Shown here: in pieces, positions 10,942 through 22,594 of the stretch
How positions within the stretch are numbered: the first letter of the stretch is position 1
Layout of the letters: every line of letters begins with the position of its first letter
NCBI GenBank assembly: GCA_001600455.1
Contig: BCKC01000012.1
Location: 124,001-188,000 of the forward strand
From: Endocalyx cinctus
Taxonomy: Eukaryota > Ascomycota > Sordariomycetes > Amphisphaeriales > Apiosporaceae
DNA: 64,000 nt
Direction of reading: 5' to 3'
Position numbers and translations under genes: made by a program
The notes under the pieces: generated by a model
The model's database searches: none
Told to the model about the DNA's origin: nothing
Seen by the model: only the letters and a program-made list of their open reading frames with translations

Positions 10942-12663
10942 AGAGCAATCACTTACCGAACTGGTGGCTGAGTAAGGTCAGCTGAAATTAGGTGGAGTTA
11001 GATACGCTTGATTATTTCATCAGCTGAAAGTGTGGAAATTCCATTTTATTCTCGAGACGTTCTGTATTATAAGAATTTTTGTTCGTTTCAATTTGTACAT
11101 ATATATGCCTACTATCAATACCTTTACTTGTTGCACGTTCTGACGCACTTCTATGTTCTTACTGTTATCTGTTTTAAGTGGTGGTGTGTAAGTTACAGTT
11201 ACTAGAGCACCAGGAAATGAATTTCTAAGCTCAGGAATATATATCTAGTCGCTAATCACTTTCGGAGCCAGGCAAGAAGGGTCAGATCCGATCGGGTCTT
11301 GCGGCTTTAATTTCGAAGACCTTAGTGCAGTCGAAGCGGTACTACTGGTGGGAAATTCCTACCCCCTCGTTCTCCAGCCTAGTTGAATATGGTAAAAGAA
11401 AATCGGTATACCGCGTCAATCTGGTAACTTGGTATCATGTGACCCCTCGCTGTTTTTACTCAGGCTCGGCTCAGGATGGCTCAGGGACGGCGCAGGACAG
11501 CTCAAACGAGCTCAGCTTTCTTAGTGCGATATCGAAATTTTAATGGTTAACGATTCGGCGTTCACGAAGTTCATACGCAGTTGGGAGTTGGGATAAATAT
11601 GGATAAGAGTGCAAAACTAGGCTCGATTTCGTACTAACCTCCTCTAAGTCATAACTGGACTTCATTATTATAAAGTTATGATTTCAAAAAAAAAAAAAAA
11701 ATAATAATAATAAGAAGAAGAAAAAAACAGCCCGTCTAAGGTTTTATAAAATTTTAATTTTTCTTGTTTTTTACGTACCAAAATCATATTTTTCTGAATT
11801 TTTTGTTATGTTATGGTATGGTGGTTTTGCTCCTTTTTATATGGTACTGTGTGGCATCTAAAGGGGGTGGTTGCTAAGGTTGGTACCAAAGGTAGAATGT
11901 AGACTTGAGGCAACAAATAGAACAAATGCCACTGCGCCACCTAGGGCGATGCTGGATGCGGAGAAACTTATTATACCTGCTAAATGATAAGCACATTCAT
12001 GTACATCTATCCAGATGATACTTGAAAAGTAGAGTCCTTTACTACCCCTAAACCATTTAGTGTTTATATCGATGAGATGAAAATTTTCGTCGCTTACTTA
12101 GACATCACATTTCTATTTTAGGACGTGACGATATGTTGTGTTATGTTCATTAGCGGACGCATGAGTGGGTTAACCTAGTTCGATCTACATTTCCATCACC
12201 TTGATAAAACCACCCCTTTACTCCCTATACATAAGGCCCCCCCACCCCTCGCCAGGGGTGAGCCCCTCAACCCTTCCATATCAATACCCCCTTGCTTCTA
12301 CTTAATTTGGGATGGAAGGCCTTGAACCTGCCCCAATACGCGTGATAAGTTTCAAATTCCGTGCAAACTTATTTCACACTTTCCTTTGCCAGCCTACAGA
12401 GTCTATTTAACTTATTCTTCATTGGTGGTTGTAGCCTGCTGCTAATCGAAGCAGACGTTACCGAAAGTACCAGAGGGATCAGGTCATCCCCAGTTTCATC
12501 AACTTAATTGATTTAAACCTGATCTTCCTCTCCCCCTCCCCCACCCCACTTACGGCACAACTAACTCAACGATCGGTTCACCAAATATTTTTCAAGTAGA
12601 GATAATTCTCATTGGGAAAAAGACTCGATTCTACGAACTTCGCTTTGACAACATCAGAGGCAA
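10942..12663. other. intergenic, low-complexity tracts
   Basis: No gene supported. Features seen are an imperfect tandem of ggctcagga/ggctcaggg units near 11465-11500, an A-rich run with (ATA)n at 11685-11715, and a C-rich stretch near 12238-12270 containing a small hairpin (cccctcgccaggggtgagccc). The P450 relic starts immediately after. Confidence 0.4.
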
Positions 12664-14476
12664 ATGTTCTTCACCATGTTAGACACATACGTCTCAGTTG
12701 TAGGCTTTGTGAAAGGCCACCTCTGGCTCTGTACGTTAGGGCCTTTGTTGGTACGTTGTCATCTCTCTATAATTAATAATCTTGTCACTTCAACATCCTC
12801 TTGGTAAAAGAGCGTATCAAACTGATAGTAAATGAAAAACTCAGGTCCTCGTAAATGTCCTTTACAACGTGTACCTACACCCTTTACGGGACGTTCCAGG
12901 ACCTTTCTGGGCCAGAGCGAGCGATATACCGTCATGGTATCACACGGCTCACGGCAAGCGCCACATTTGGATATGGCAGCTATTCCAGATTTATGGCAAA
13001 AGGGTACGAGTTGCGCCAAATTTGGTCCTGTTCTGTGACCCAGAGGCCCATGCAGCTATCTATAGCATGAAGTCCAATGTTCGACGCAGTACATTCTATG
13101 TGGGATTGACGAAGAACATTCGGGAGAAAACAACTACGAACACAATCGATCCTACAGAACACGCCAAGAGACGTAAGATACTTAATACTTGCTTCACTGA
13201 TAATTCGGCGAATACTGTCTCTGCTTTTATTAGTCAACATATCGACCGTTGGCATTAGATAATGTTGGATACTCATGATAGCACGACAGAATGGTCTACC
13301 TCTGTAGACTTTGGAGAGAAAGTGGATCACCTCGTTTTTGATATTATGTGTGATCTTAGCTTTGGTAGATCATTCGATATCAAGGAGCCTGGCGACAACC
13401 CCCTGAGAGAGGTGCCACATAATATTGCCCAATACCTCAAGTTTTATTACCCAGTAAGCACCATTTTATTGATTCCTCATAACAGCATATACAAGAATAA
13501 TTACTCACTTCAAGTCCAGATGTGCCGCTCTCCTTTTTTGAGCTTGATTATTTGGCTTAAACCTCGCGGCCTAGATCGACTCATAGAGCTTCTTACCCCG
13601 CGACCTGTACAAGAGTTTAATGATTTTATCTTTAAAAGTGTTACCAAGCGACTCGAGTTATACAAGAAGCAAGAGGGTATTCCTGAGAACGAGCGTCGTC
13701 AAGACATGTTCTATTTCTTATGCAAAGCTCAAGATCCCTCTACAGGTCAACCAGCGTATACTGAAGACGAACTTAGAGCAGAGGCTAGTTTACTTATTAT
13801 CGCTGGTTCGGATACTACAAGTGCTAGTCTTGCTAGTATCTTCTGGTACCTCACCAGAGCCCCAAGATGTTATCAGAAACTTGTCAATGAGCTGCGAACA
13901 ACATTTACGGTAGCAGAAAATGTCGTTTACGGTCCGCAGCTAATGAATTGCACGTATCTTCGGGCTTGTATTGATGAAGGAATGCGTCTTGTACCTCCTG
14001 GGCCCTGCGAGCCTCCCCGGGAGGTTCTTGCCGGTGGTCTCATCATTATGCAGAATTACTACCCCAAGGGTACTATAGTTGGCACAGCTCCCTGGTGCGA
14101 TTCTCGCAACGATGAGGTCTACGGAGATGCGGGGGCTTTTAGACCCGAGCGTTGGATCGCAGATGAGTCCGTGGGAGTAACCAAGGAGATGGTAGCCGAG
14201 ATTCGCACCAACTTTCACCCATTTCTGACTGGGCCAGGTAGTTGCGCTGGAAGGAACATAGCAATGGCAGAGATACTGCTTGTAGTAGCGAAGACATTAC
14301 TTCGTTTTGATTTGAGAAAAACACCCGGATCAACATTGGGGGAAGGTAGCCCTGAACTGGGCTGGGGTGCTAGAGACAGAAAGCAATTTCAGGTAATAGA
14401 TGCATACGTCTCACTTAAGGAGGGCCCGGAAGTTCAATACAGGAAGAGGGTTTTTCCTGAACCGGAATCTGGTTGA
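12664..14476 (+). pseudogene. cytochrome P450 monooxygenase, broken by in-frame TAG
   Basis: Three exons can be joined: 12664-12750, 12845-13453 and 13520-14476, with introns of 94 and 66 nt, giving about 550 codons. The N-terminal hydrophobic anchor is followed by the Pro-rich hinge YLHPLRDVPGPFW. Later come the I-helix AGSDTTS, the K-helix E-x-x-R (DEGMRL) and the PERF-type FRPERW. The heme loop is FLTGPGSCAGR: the Cys ligand is present but the usual Arg of FxxGxRxCxG is Gly. A TAG at 13256-13258, in frame after HIDRWH, interrupts the protein about 230 residues in. Homologues have Glu here, so a single G-to-T change would explain it. Splicing cannot remove it without losing conserved sequence. 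Together, the stop and the altered heme loop argue for a decaying gene rather than a sequencing error. Microsomal P450s of this type often sit in polyketide clusters, and a PKS relic lies 1 kb downstream. Confidence 0.88.
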
Positions 14477-15232
14477 GCTTGAGCCAAGATAGGATTTGGA
14501 AAAACTAAAGACTGGAGGGGGGGAGAGTGAGATGGGGGCTTTCTTTGCTCTGGTATACCGGCATCTGTAATGAATGAGATAAGAAATATGCTGGAAAATG
14601 GTATCAAGACTTTTTGACTTGTTACTTTTGCTTTCTTTGCTCTTCCTCTATTCTCATCTCCACATTAGCCGAGATACCCTGTTCATGATTGCATCTGATC
14701 ATTCTAGTAATAAGGGGTTAAGCACAGCCTATTTCGTGTACTGGCGTGACATAGTAAGTCCATCTTTACACTATGAACCAAGTATCTGGGTCTCAATTAC
14801 GACTCCCTTCTCATCATCTGTTGAATGTGACAATGAAAATCGTGTTGGTCTTCATTCAAATGCAGCAGGGAATTTTAATGAAACCTCCAAAAGAAATTCC
14901 TCCAAGATAACCGGAGGTTCACCTCATTTGCCCTGCTTACAAGTAAATTATTCTGGTCTAAACCTGGCTATTCGATTATGCAAGACGCAATTACCAAACA
15001 ACAAAACCAACACCAACATCAACATCAATGCCAGCACCAACAACCAAAATCCAATAAGTGTTCACGTCGTCGTGCTACGTTACATGTAAATGCAGCGTGG
15101 GCAAATGGTCTACAATCCAATGGAGACCAATTACATTACGGAAGCTAGCAAGGAGGTAGGTGTGGAGTTTTTTCGGTTCCTTCAAGTGTGGTTCAACATT
15201 CGACGTAATAAGTGATAGCCCTACGGCCACCC
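14477..15232. other. intergenic between P450 relic and LTR-like repeat
   Basis: One 163-codon open frame (14598-15089) exists but has low-complexity Asn/Thr-rich and hydrophobic runs, no recognisable domain and no splice logic, so I do not call it. Nothing else is seen. Confidence 0.35.
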
Positions 15233-15480
15233 TGTTAGGGTCTTAGGCATTACGGGGGCTACGGTGCGTGACTACGGCTACCCTCCGGGTAGCACCAGTA
15301 AGAAACACCTATAAATATAAGGGAGGGCTTCCGCCCCGAATAGATAGGATAAAAGATCAAATGTCAATGCAATCGTTATTCGACTCTTAGACTAAATTTA
15401 CACCCCTGTCCCACTGCTAATCTCTGTCTAATTACGTAACTGCGATGTTCTACACTCCAACGTACCCCCATTCTCTTACA
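15233..15480 (+). repeat. LTR-like element
   Basis: The segment begins TGTTAGGGTC, ends CTCTTACA, and has a TATA-like box (cctataaatataaggg) near 15310-15325. A GC-rich hairpin (ggagggcttccgcccc) follows, as is usual around the R region of fungal LTRs. It aligns in its middle and last thirds with 7047-7331. No 5-bp duplication is visible at these exact ends, so either the boundaries are slightly off or this is a recombined or truncated copy. It abuts the PKS relic. Confidence 0.5.
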
Positions 15481-15493
15481 CGCAATCAATCAT

Positions 15494-15675
15494 GGGGTCG
15501 ACAAATTCGAGTATCTAGCTAACGAGATTGGCAAGACTTTGTATGGATTTATGATGGAAAATCCAATAGACATGGAATTGGATCAGCCGCTTTCCACACA
15601 GGAATTAGATAGTCTTGTAGGTATTGAGCTAAGACATGGTGCAGGGCGCAGATCGGATTTGATATGAGTATATCA
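15494..15675 (+). pseudogene. polyketide synthase acyl-carrier domain relic
   Basis: In one frame the sequence reads LANEIGKTLYGFMM, then MELDQPLSTQELDSLVGIEL. This is the hallmark of a phosphopantetheine-binding ACP domain from the C-terminus of a highly reducing fungal PKS. The attachment Ser is in LDSLVG (codon 15611-15613). After the Arg codon at about 15632 one base is missing. Shifting the frame there restores WCRAQIGFDMS, the expected continuation of (N)WWRQ-FGFDMS. In the unshifted frame a stop follows at 15665-15667. Nothing else of the roughly 7-kb PKS gene is recognisable, and the LTR-like repeat lies directly upstream. This is therefore a truncated, frameshifted fragment with no expected activity. 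Confidence 0.8.
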
Positions 15676-16095
15676 TTTACGTTTCTTCATTTTGCTGCCT
15701 TTTTACAACGAGCCCGAAAGAATTTGGATCCGGCCGAATAATTATATTTCATATGTTTCATAGGTTTCATTCAATACAGTGCACGAAGCAGTCTACGTGA
15801 CCGTAATATGCTGCTCATTAAGCTAGCTCACAATTGAATTGAATTGAAAATTAACGAGCCTCTCATATGCAAAGAGTTTTACAATAAGAAGACTTCCATG
15901 CAGTGACGAATCATATATATTAATTCACTGCCTTCGGGGTATCTTACTGCCCTAAACTCCAACGCCAAATGCAAAGAGGGGGAATGTATTTCTTCGCCCT
16001 TCCACCGATACCACTCCCACCTTCTTGGTCGATAACTATTACGAGAAAATTCTCGTTGCTCCCTCCTACTACTGTACTGTCTCGCCATCCAGAGC
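15676..16095. other. intergenic
   Basis: AT-rich spacer and 3' flank of the zinc-finger gene. No gene signals are seen apart from the trailing, decayed end of the PKS relic. Confidence 0.4.
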
Positions 16096-16821
16096 CTACT
16101 CAGCCTCCTTCCGAGCGGTGCTCGCGTGAAATTTGAGGTGACGGTTGAGTGTGCACCCCTTGCCGAAGGACTTACCGCAGTTTCCCCAGAAGCACCGATG
16201 CCTCTTTTCGTTCTCTTGCAGGCCTGAATTCTCGGCCGCCTGATTCTGGTGCTCCTTCAAGTGTTTGAAGAGCTCTTCCTTCGTGTTGAAGGACAATCCC
16301 TGGCCCTCGCAGCCCATCGGTCCCGGCCAGTGACACACCGTTCCAATGGCGCACTCCCGTTTGTGATTGTACAAACTAGTCGGCTTGACGAAGACCCGGT
16401 TGCAGTCTGAGCATAGTAGGTCAGGCTCCTCCACCGCTTCCTCTTCTGCCTCATTGATTTGTCCGTAACCTCCGTCATGTTCGTGCACATGCGCAGAGGG
16501 GTCTACAGCCTGTTGGTTGGAGCCATCATCTACAGGCCACATCGGGTGCATGCCCATTACCGGTTGTGATGAAGGACGAACTGGTTCATATTGAAGTTGA
16601 TCGAGACTTGGATCAAGACCTTCGAGGGGGTAGATAGAATCAGGTGCAGGGATGAGAGCAGCACCTTCATTGAAGTCGTTCGCAATCTCATCGAGACGAC
16701 AATTGATGCGGTACTCCATGTCATGCATGGTTTCCGAGATGATGCGTTCCACATTCTCTCGAGCAATTTCCTGAACCTCTGGCTGACGGAAAGCTTCGAT
16801 CCGTCGGTTAATCTCATCCAT
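16096..16821 (-). CDS. C2H2-type zinc-finger protein
   Basis: Single-exon gene of 241 aa from the ATG at 16821 to a TAG at 16096. The N-terminal 55 residues are helical and charged (RRIEAFRQPEVQEIA, then ENVERIISETMHDMEYR). The middle is acidic and Pro/Gln-rich. The C-terminal third has three zinc-finger-like units: C137-x2-C140...H153-x3-C157 (C2HC), C163-x7-C171...H187-x3-H191 (long Cys spacing), and C210-x4-C215...H228-x3-H232. The last two resemble the irregular fingers of fungal C2H2 proteins that bind DNA or proteins. Probable nuclear regulator; the target is unknown. No neighbouring gene is clearly linked to it. The region upstream is AT-rich with no defined operator. Confidence 0.82.
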   Translation of the reverse strand: MDEINRRIEAFRQPEVQEIARENVERIISETMHDMEYRINCRLDEIANDFNEGAALIPAPDSIYPLEGLDPSLDQLQYEPVRPSSQPVMGMHPMWPVDDGSNQQAVDPSAHVHEHDGGYGQINEAEEEAVEEPDLLCSDCNRVFVKPTSLYNHKRECAIGTVCHWPGPMGCEGQGLSFNTKEELFKHLKEHQNQAAENSGLQENEKRHRCFWGNCGKSFGKGCTLNRHLKFHASTARKEAE

Positions 16822-17400
16822 TATGTAATTTTAAATTCTAATGGCCGTATTCGGTATTTGGTTTGAAAGAAAGGTAAGGAGAAGAGAGAGAATGGTCAAA
16901 TTTAAATTTACAAAGGGGAACTGAAAAGATTTATTAAAAGGAGAGGGATATTGTGAGTGTCTAATTGGTAATATAATAAATGTAGAAACGTTCTAATGTA
17001 TTGACAAAGAGAATATCAACTTAGAGATAGTCGAAATCGAAGAATGTTCTGCTTGATTTATGAAAGATCCATAGAAGGAGGTTTTCTTATTACAACACTC
17101 TCTAGTTAATTTTCACATACTATCAAGTACATGGTCCGTGCACGGCTCCCATCTCTACCACCCATCTCTAGCAAGAATGGTGGTGAATTATCCGCTATTC
17201 TTAATAAGGGTTAGCGCGATACTTAAGGGAATGTGATAACTTTTCTCGAAAAACTGCACACTTCTTCAAAAATATATATATATCCATCGATCTATCCTCT
17301 ATACATTCTAGCAACTATCAACTCCATTAGTCTTGTAACCACGTCGCTTCCTAAGAATCCTATATCGATCTCTTTACATTTATTTTTAATCAAAAGCTAA
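16822..17400. other. intergenic, AT-rich
   Basis: Promoter side of the zinc-finger gene. Contains a short TA run near 17272-17282. No other signal is seen. Confidence 0.4.
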
Positions 17401-17685
17401 GGAGGTTACTTACAACTTCAACACCTTCACCAAAATTATTGCTATCCTTTCCGGCGCCTCGCATACTTTCAAGTCTTTTAGAGATATTTCAAGATTGATG
17501 CCGATGACAGCTTCACTCTAACTGGCAAACCCGAAAACGGCCCCTCTCTTGATGCTGTATTCAGCACTGATTGAGACTCCCGAGACAAGCTATTCAATAT
17601 AGCTACTACTATCAGCACAAATCTTGACGTTAAAGCTATGCTGAACTGCGCAGTCATATTCGTGGAACATCTTCACAAAATATAA
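17401..17685 (+). pseudogene. unidentified coding relic with stop and frame change
   Basis: From 17494 a frame reads IDADDSFTLTGKPENGPSLD, then AVFSTD, a TGA at 17572-17574, then DSRDKLFNIATTISTNLDVK and AMLNCAVIFVEHLHK to a TAA at 17683. Just upstream, in another frame, NFNTFTKIIAILSGASHTF is open. The composition and continuity across the TGA look like decayed protein-coding DNA, but I do not recognise the family. It could also be chance. Confidence 0.35.
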
Positions 17686-17941
17686 ACATTCTCTCCTTGA
17701 GATGAGCCATCATTTGGATGCCACATTATCCACTTATATATACGTTGGTTGGAGTCTATCTCAGGAGTCTGCACGGTTTTCGAGACGAGAGCCATAGGGC
17801 TTCCGATGGGAGTTCTTTAAGGAGAATCTTCTGGCCAACAGCATAATTTCAGAGATTAGTCAATCGTTTGATCTGAATAAGAGCGGTGGGCTCGGTGCTC
17901 GGCTGGCATCGATCCTGTCTTTTCCTGTCGTCGTTGGTCAC

Positions 17942-18701
17942 CTACACGGTAGGTCGTGATGAGCAATGATCCATCGAAGCGTACGTTTGATTAAACTTGA
18001 GCGGAAAAGCCAAACAATTCGAGAACTCACCAACAAGGAGCTTATCAACCTGAAGCACCGTTATACTTTGCCCCTCGGGGGAATTGGAGGGGTTGAGAGG
18101 AAGGGCTAGACCCTCTCTAAAGATACCGTTCAATGCGCCCGTGATGCCGATTTGGACAGCCTCTTCGCTTAAGAATTCCTCCGAAGCATTAATAATCTTC
18201 TGACAGACGTTCCAAATGACATCACGCAGAGGTTTTCGGAGTTGGAACTGAATTTGATGCTCGAAGGCCAGGTCGGAATCTCGAGAACGAACCTCCCGCT
18301 CTCCGCCGATGACTTTCTCATGATTCTGGGAAGCTGTGATGATATCCATATCACCAGGAACAGCTAGGGAAGAATAATAATAACTAGCTGAAAGTACACA
18401 AGGTTGGTCAGGTACTTCATTGCGTCCATCGGCAACGAGGCATTGAGTTTGAGGCAAAAAGAAAATAGAGTTTGTTGTGCAAAAGACCCGGCTTACCTAT
18501 TTCGTTATCGTCACAATCCATCTGTTCCAAGCAAGGGACAATCTCGGAAAGCTGAGATGAAGAGGGGGACTCATTGCCCGGAGGGGTGGACGATGGTTGT
18601 CGGTACGCCGTCTCAAATTCCCTCCATGCGTCTTCGAAATCCAGAGAACTATCATCACCAAAGTCTCGATGATGTTCACCCGATTCTGGTACGTTGGACA
18701 T
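17942..18701 (-). CDS. hypothetical protein (orphan, spliced)
   Basis: Exon 1 is 18497-18701 (ATG at 18701, MSNVPESGEHHRDFGDDSS). It joins across a 109-nt intron (GTAAGC...TTTCAG) to an exon starting at 18387, keeping frame (EIASYYYSSLAVPGDMD). The protein is acidic and Ser/Pro-rich at first. A predicted helical part follows (FQLRKPLRDVIWNVCQKIIN, EEFLSEEAVQIGITGALNG). If no further splicing occurs it ends at a stop at 17942, at about 217 aa. An alternative GTGAGT donor near 18033 and a GTGTAG acceptor near 17942 would give a different tail ending near 17856. No known domain. The helical segment is loosely reminiscent of the N-terminus of the zinc-finger protein 1.1 kb away, but I cannot show homology. 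Confidence 0.5.
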
Positions 18702-20383
18702 ATCGATGAAACGAGGTCAAGTAGTTGTTTTTATGTTTTAGGAAGGGAAAGAAGCGAGATGAGGTATCACGAAACGGGAAAGGGAGATGCTGAAGACAAG
18801 AAAAAAAGCGAAGGGGGTAGATAATCGACTTATGGCGGCTAACTTATGTCTAGTTAAGAGTGATAATTTCACTGGGAAGACGATGTGCTCAAAACTATCT
18901 TCGGCCACGAATATAAATCCCCTTTCCATTATGTCGATTTTTTCCGACGCCATTTCATTGACTAGTCCTCAACATAACGCTATACAATTATTCACTGGAT
19001 GCGTTCCTTGATTCTACTCGAATTGAAGATTCAATTCACAGCTACACTCTTCTCAATCGCCGCTTATTGGATCCTAAGTCGTTCGGGTGAGTATTTCCCT
19101 ACGGACGTCAATTCTATAGCTCCCAATCGGAAATTTCATTAATACTACTCACATGAGAAGTTAGCTTTAATTTTTGTGACAATTTGGAACGATTTTTTAG
19201 CAGTGTATCTCTTAATTGAAGGCCCAAATTCGAATCGTATCGAATACTTATTTGTGAATAAAGCATTGTTCGTGCTTTTCAATACCAACAAGCCAAGTCG
19301 AAAGTTAATATATGCCAAACCGCAGGCATCGTAGCAAGATAAATTTCTTATTATAGAGAAACTAGAGTATAAAACGATATTACCAAGTAAGTGCATGACT
19401 CTAATCCCTAGTACGTCGGTAATGGTATTATGGTGATATTAATTATGGTGTTAGAAGCCTCCAGTATTCAATTAGTTAAGCAAGTCACTCTGAGGCCCAA
19501 AACAGAGGGTCGACGGCAACACGATTCGTGAATAAACCATGTAAAGCATGTTTCCGAAGCCTAGTTGATGTTGTTCCATATTCCCGATTACTTGTATTTG
19601 ATTGAAACAATAATCAAGTGAATATTTCCGATATCACCAAACTTTTTCTTGAAGATCGTGCTAGGTGGTTACATAACTATGCAATTGAACTCTCTATCTG
19701 AGTAATGAATTTTCTTATCGAACTGTTGAGAAATATTCTGATTATTCAATTGAAAAGAGTATTAGGATACATTCAAGGAATAGAGAGATAACCGCGTGCC
19801 TGGATTATTAAATAGGGGAGAAGCCCTACCCAAGCAAGGCTGATATCTGCCTGAGTATGAGGTATGAGTCTTACCTACACCTTCATTATTTACTGTCTTG
19901 GACAAGCTACGTATATTCACTTGTTAAACTTAGAGTCAACCATTCAAACAAGAATTGAAGGTGGTGAAAACCGTTTCGGACTTACAATTTGGTGTAGTCA
20001 ATAATTGACACCACATATCACCAACGGTTTTGACTAATTGTATTTTGACGACGCGTGTGTACATAAAATGTACGCATCGTCCTTTACTTTTTTTGTTAAT
20101 TATTTATTATTTAACTTTTTTGCCATCTTGAGAGAGTCTATGTGTCAGAAGATTGCTTGCTTACATATATACATTTCGGCAAGGTATCTAGAAGAAAGTC
20201 ATCTTGTTCTTTTGGATAAACTAATTTAACGCCAATCTGCATGTCATGATTTTGACAGAGCTCAGTGACTACCGGTATTACGAGAATGATTCAACGGGGA
20301 AATATGGCATACTTAAAAGGTTAAGGTCAAACTTCGTAGCCCACTGAGCATCAGATGTACAATGATTCTATAAGTTAACCTAC

Positions 20384-20417
20384 CCGCGCGCGCGCACACA
20401 CACACACACACACACAA
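20384..20417. repeat. (CG)n-(CA)n dinucleotide microsatellite
   Basis: About five CG units run directly into about eleven CA units, a composite alternating purine-pyrimidine tract able to adopt Z-DNA in principle. It lies in intergenic DNA. Confidence 0.9.
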
Positions 20418-21007
20418 CACGATGCATGTTTTTTTTTTTCCAAACTTCATCTGACACACTGGCGCTTATAAAGCAGCATTTACTTTTTTTACGAACTGTA
20501 CTTTTTACTAGCTTAGGGCTAGTGATAGGATGGGAAGTGGGAGAGACGAAAGTGCACTGGCCAGCTTTCGGAAACTCGTCTTCACATCATAACTATGCTC
20601 AGACTTTTCCCGCAGTCCCAATATCTTCTCCTCGATGCTGATGCTCGGTAAAATTTCAATTTTAACATTGCAAGTGGTAGCAGGGAACGGAGCTTTTATG
20701 GCTCAAATGTAAGATCCGTATCTTGGGCCATCAGGGCCATACTAGATTCTTGCTACCACCTATCGCCCCGCTACGAGCAGTGAACCCTATTCGCAACTAT
20801 AGCAGCGAGGCTACGAACATAAATTCCTCAGAAGCCATATTCTAGACCTGCGATTCCCTTGGTTTTGATCAGTCAGGTGACAATGGGATGGAAGGGATAT
20901 TTGTTTCGAGACTGCCTATTCAAGGCTATACGTTTAATTTGAACTAGTTGTCTTGAGGGTATGGAATATTCCCCGGTCCATACTAAGTCTTGAAATGTCC
21001 TGTTTTG

Positions 21008-21045
21008 TTTTTTTTTTTTTTTTATAAAAAAAAAAAAAAAAAAAA
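21008..21045. repeat. oligo(dT)-oligo(dA) inverted tract
   Basis: A run of 16 T is followed by ATA and about 20 A, a self-complementary low-complexity tract in intergenic DNA. Confidence 0.9.
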
Positions 21046-22594
21046 CCAATATATCTCTGCCTAGATGAGCAGACGAACGGGGCCCTTACCTTACACCGAG
21101 CCGCGTGGTCGATCAGCCAAGATAATCGAGCATGTCGTTCAAAAGGTTCCGAGTAGATTAGAATGGGATTAGCATGCTCCTGAGACGTATACGCAAAACG
21201 TATGACAGTTTAATGAGAGCGACTATTCAGCTATTCGTGCGTCGACTTGATCTGCAATATTATACCTATCCTCGTAGCCTTTGATAAATAGAATAGTGCT
21301 TACGCAGAAAGTTCCATCCGCCCTCACCGCCACCGTCTTGAGCTGCGCGAAGAACTAGAGTTCGCAGATCGGCGCTCTACTAGCGACGTTATTTGACGTG
21401 TCCCGCTAGGCAAAGCCTTCTTCTCTCGCCCGGAGATTTGGACAAAGGTGGAAATAGATGGGATGAGGCGGGCGATGACTTCAAAATTAGCCAATAGTCG
21501 GAAAAACAAGTTGTAGTACTTCTAGCGCTAGAGGGACCTGAATCGCATACTTCCAGATAGAACCTGGGATGCCTGGTTCGAAACTGTGATTGGGCCAAGC
21601 GGTCTCACGATGGTCCCAAAAACTTCATCGACTCGATAACCGAGGCCTTATGTTCACGAGTGTACACCTACCCGGTCTAGCTTTGACCTGCAGGACGGAA
21701 CGACGCCGCTAAATAATTTTACTGAACCAGTGGCTGAGACAAGCTCTGGAGCAGTAATCCCGAATCTTTATATCGTGAGACAAGCCACGGAAAAACCAGG
21801 TGCTCGGGTCACTCGGGATTTTCAGCCCAATGGAAGTGAGAAATGTAACTAACTCATCAAATCTGATAGATCAACATAGCGTCCCTCGACTGAAAATTTT
21901 CTGCGTGGCTGAGGGCTTCAGAGACAGCCACCATGTCTCAAGTAAGTGGATTCATGATTAACGGAGAGGAAAAAAAATTTGAAAAAGTCACATGAGCGAA
22001 GACGTATGCGACCCATACTTGAGAGATCTCTGATTGAGATAGAAGATATGTGATATGTGATAGATGTGCGACTCTAAAAGCTTTAAAGTTTCGAGACGGC
22101 GATGAGAAGACTCTATACGGATTAGTTCGTGGAGCGTTTTAAGTGTACTATGAAAACAAAAGAGAATATACGTGTATAAAACAAACGCACGGTTGAACGA
22201 CGTGGGTACGTGATAACCCTACATAAACGCACAGGAGTTTTGCTTGGGCTCGTATTACGCTTCAACCTCGTAAGTACTGGGTACTTGCTCATACTTGACG
22301 AGAGTGTGAAAGAACGGGAAAAACGATGGCAAATGAAATATAATAGAAGAGATGGACTGCGCACGTTGAATTGGGGGATTTCTTTTTTTTTTTTTTTTTT
22401 TTTTTTCTTCAAGTGAGGCAAATGAAGGTGGAGTCCCTGTCAGATCAGGACGCGCACGGTCTGGTTTGTATTGAAATATTTTATCTATGGTACCGAATTA
22501 GCTAATTACAATATGTTTCTTATTAAACCAGTGAGCTATCGATGCGATAATAAAAAATAAAAAAAAGTTGGTCGAAATTGGGAAGTGTATGCCG

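Larger units (their letters stand above)
18702..22560. other. gene-poor AT-rich region
   Basis: No supported gene. Contents seen are a (CG)n(CA)n run near 20383-20417, a T16-ATA-A20 tract (21008-21045), a weak inverted repeat gtggtagcag...cttgctaccac (about 20673-20759), and a more GC-balanced stretch at 21060-21900. That stretch has short open frames on the minus strand but no recognisable protein; it could be an untranslated or noncoding transcript. A long T run lies at 22382-22406. Confidence 0.4.

Noticed and set aside
14598..15089. 163-codon plus-strand open frame after the P450
   Set aside because: Low-complexity Leu/Ser and Asn/Thr runs, no domain, no intron logic; most likely chance in AT-rich DNA.
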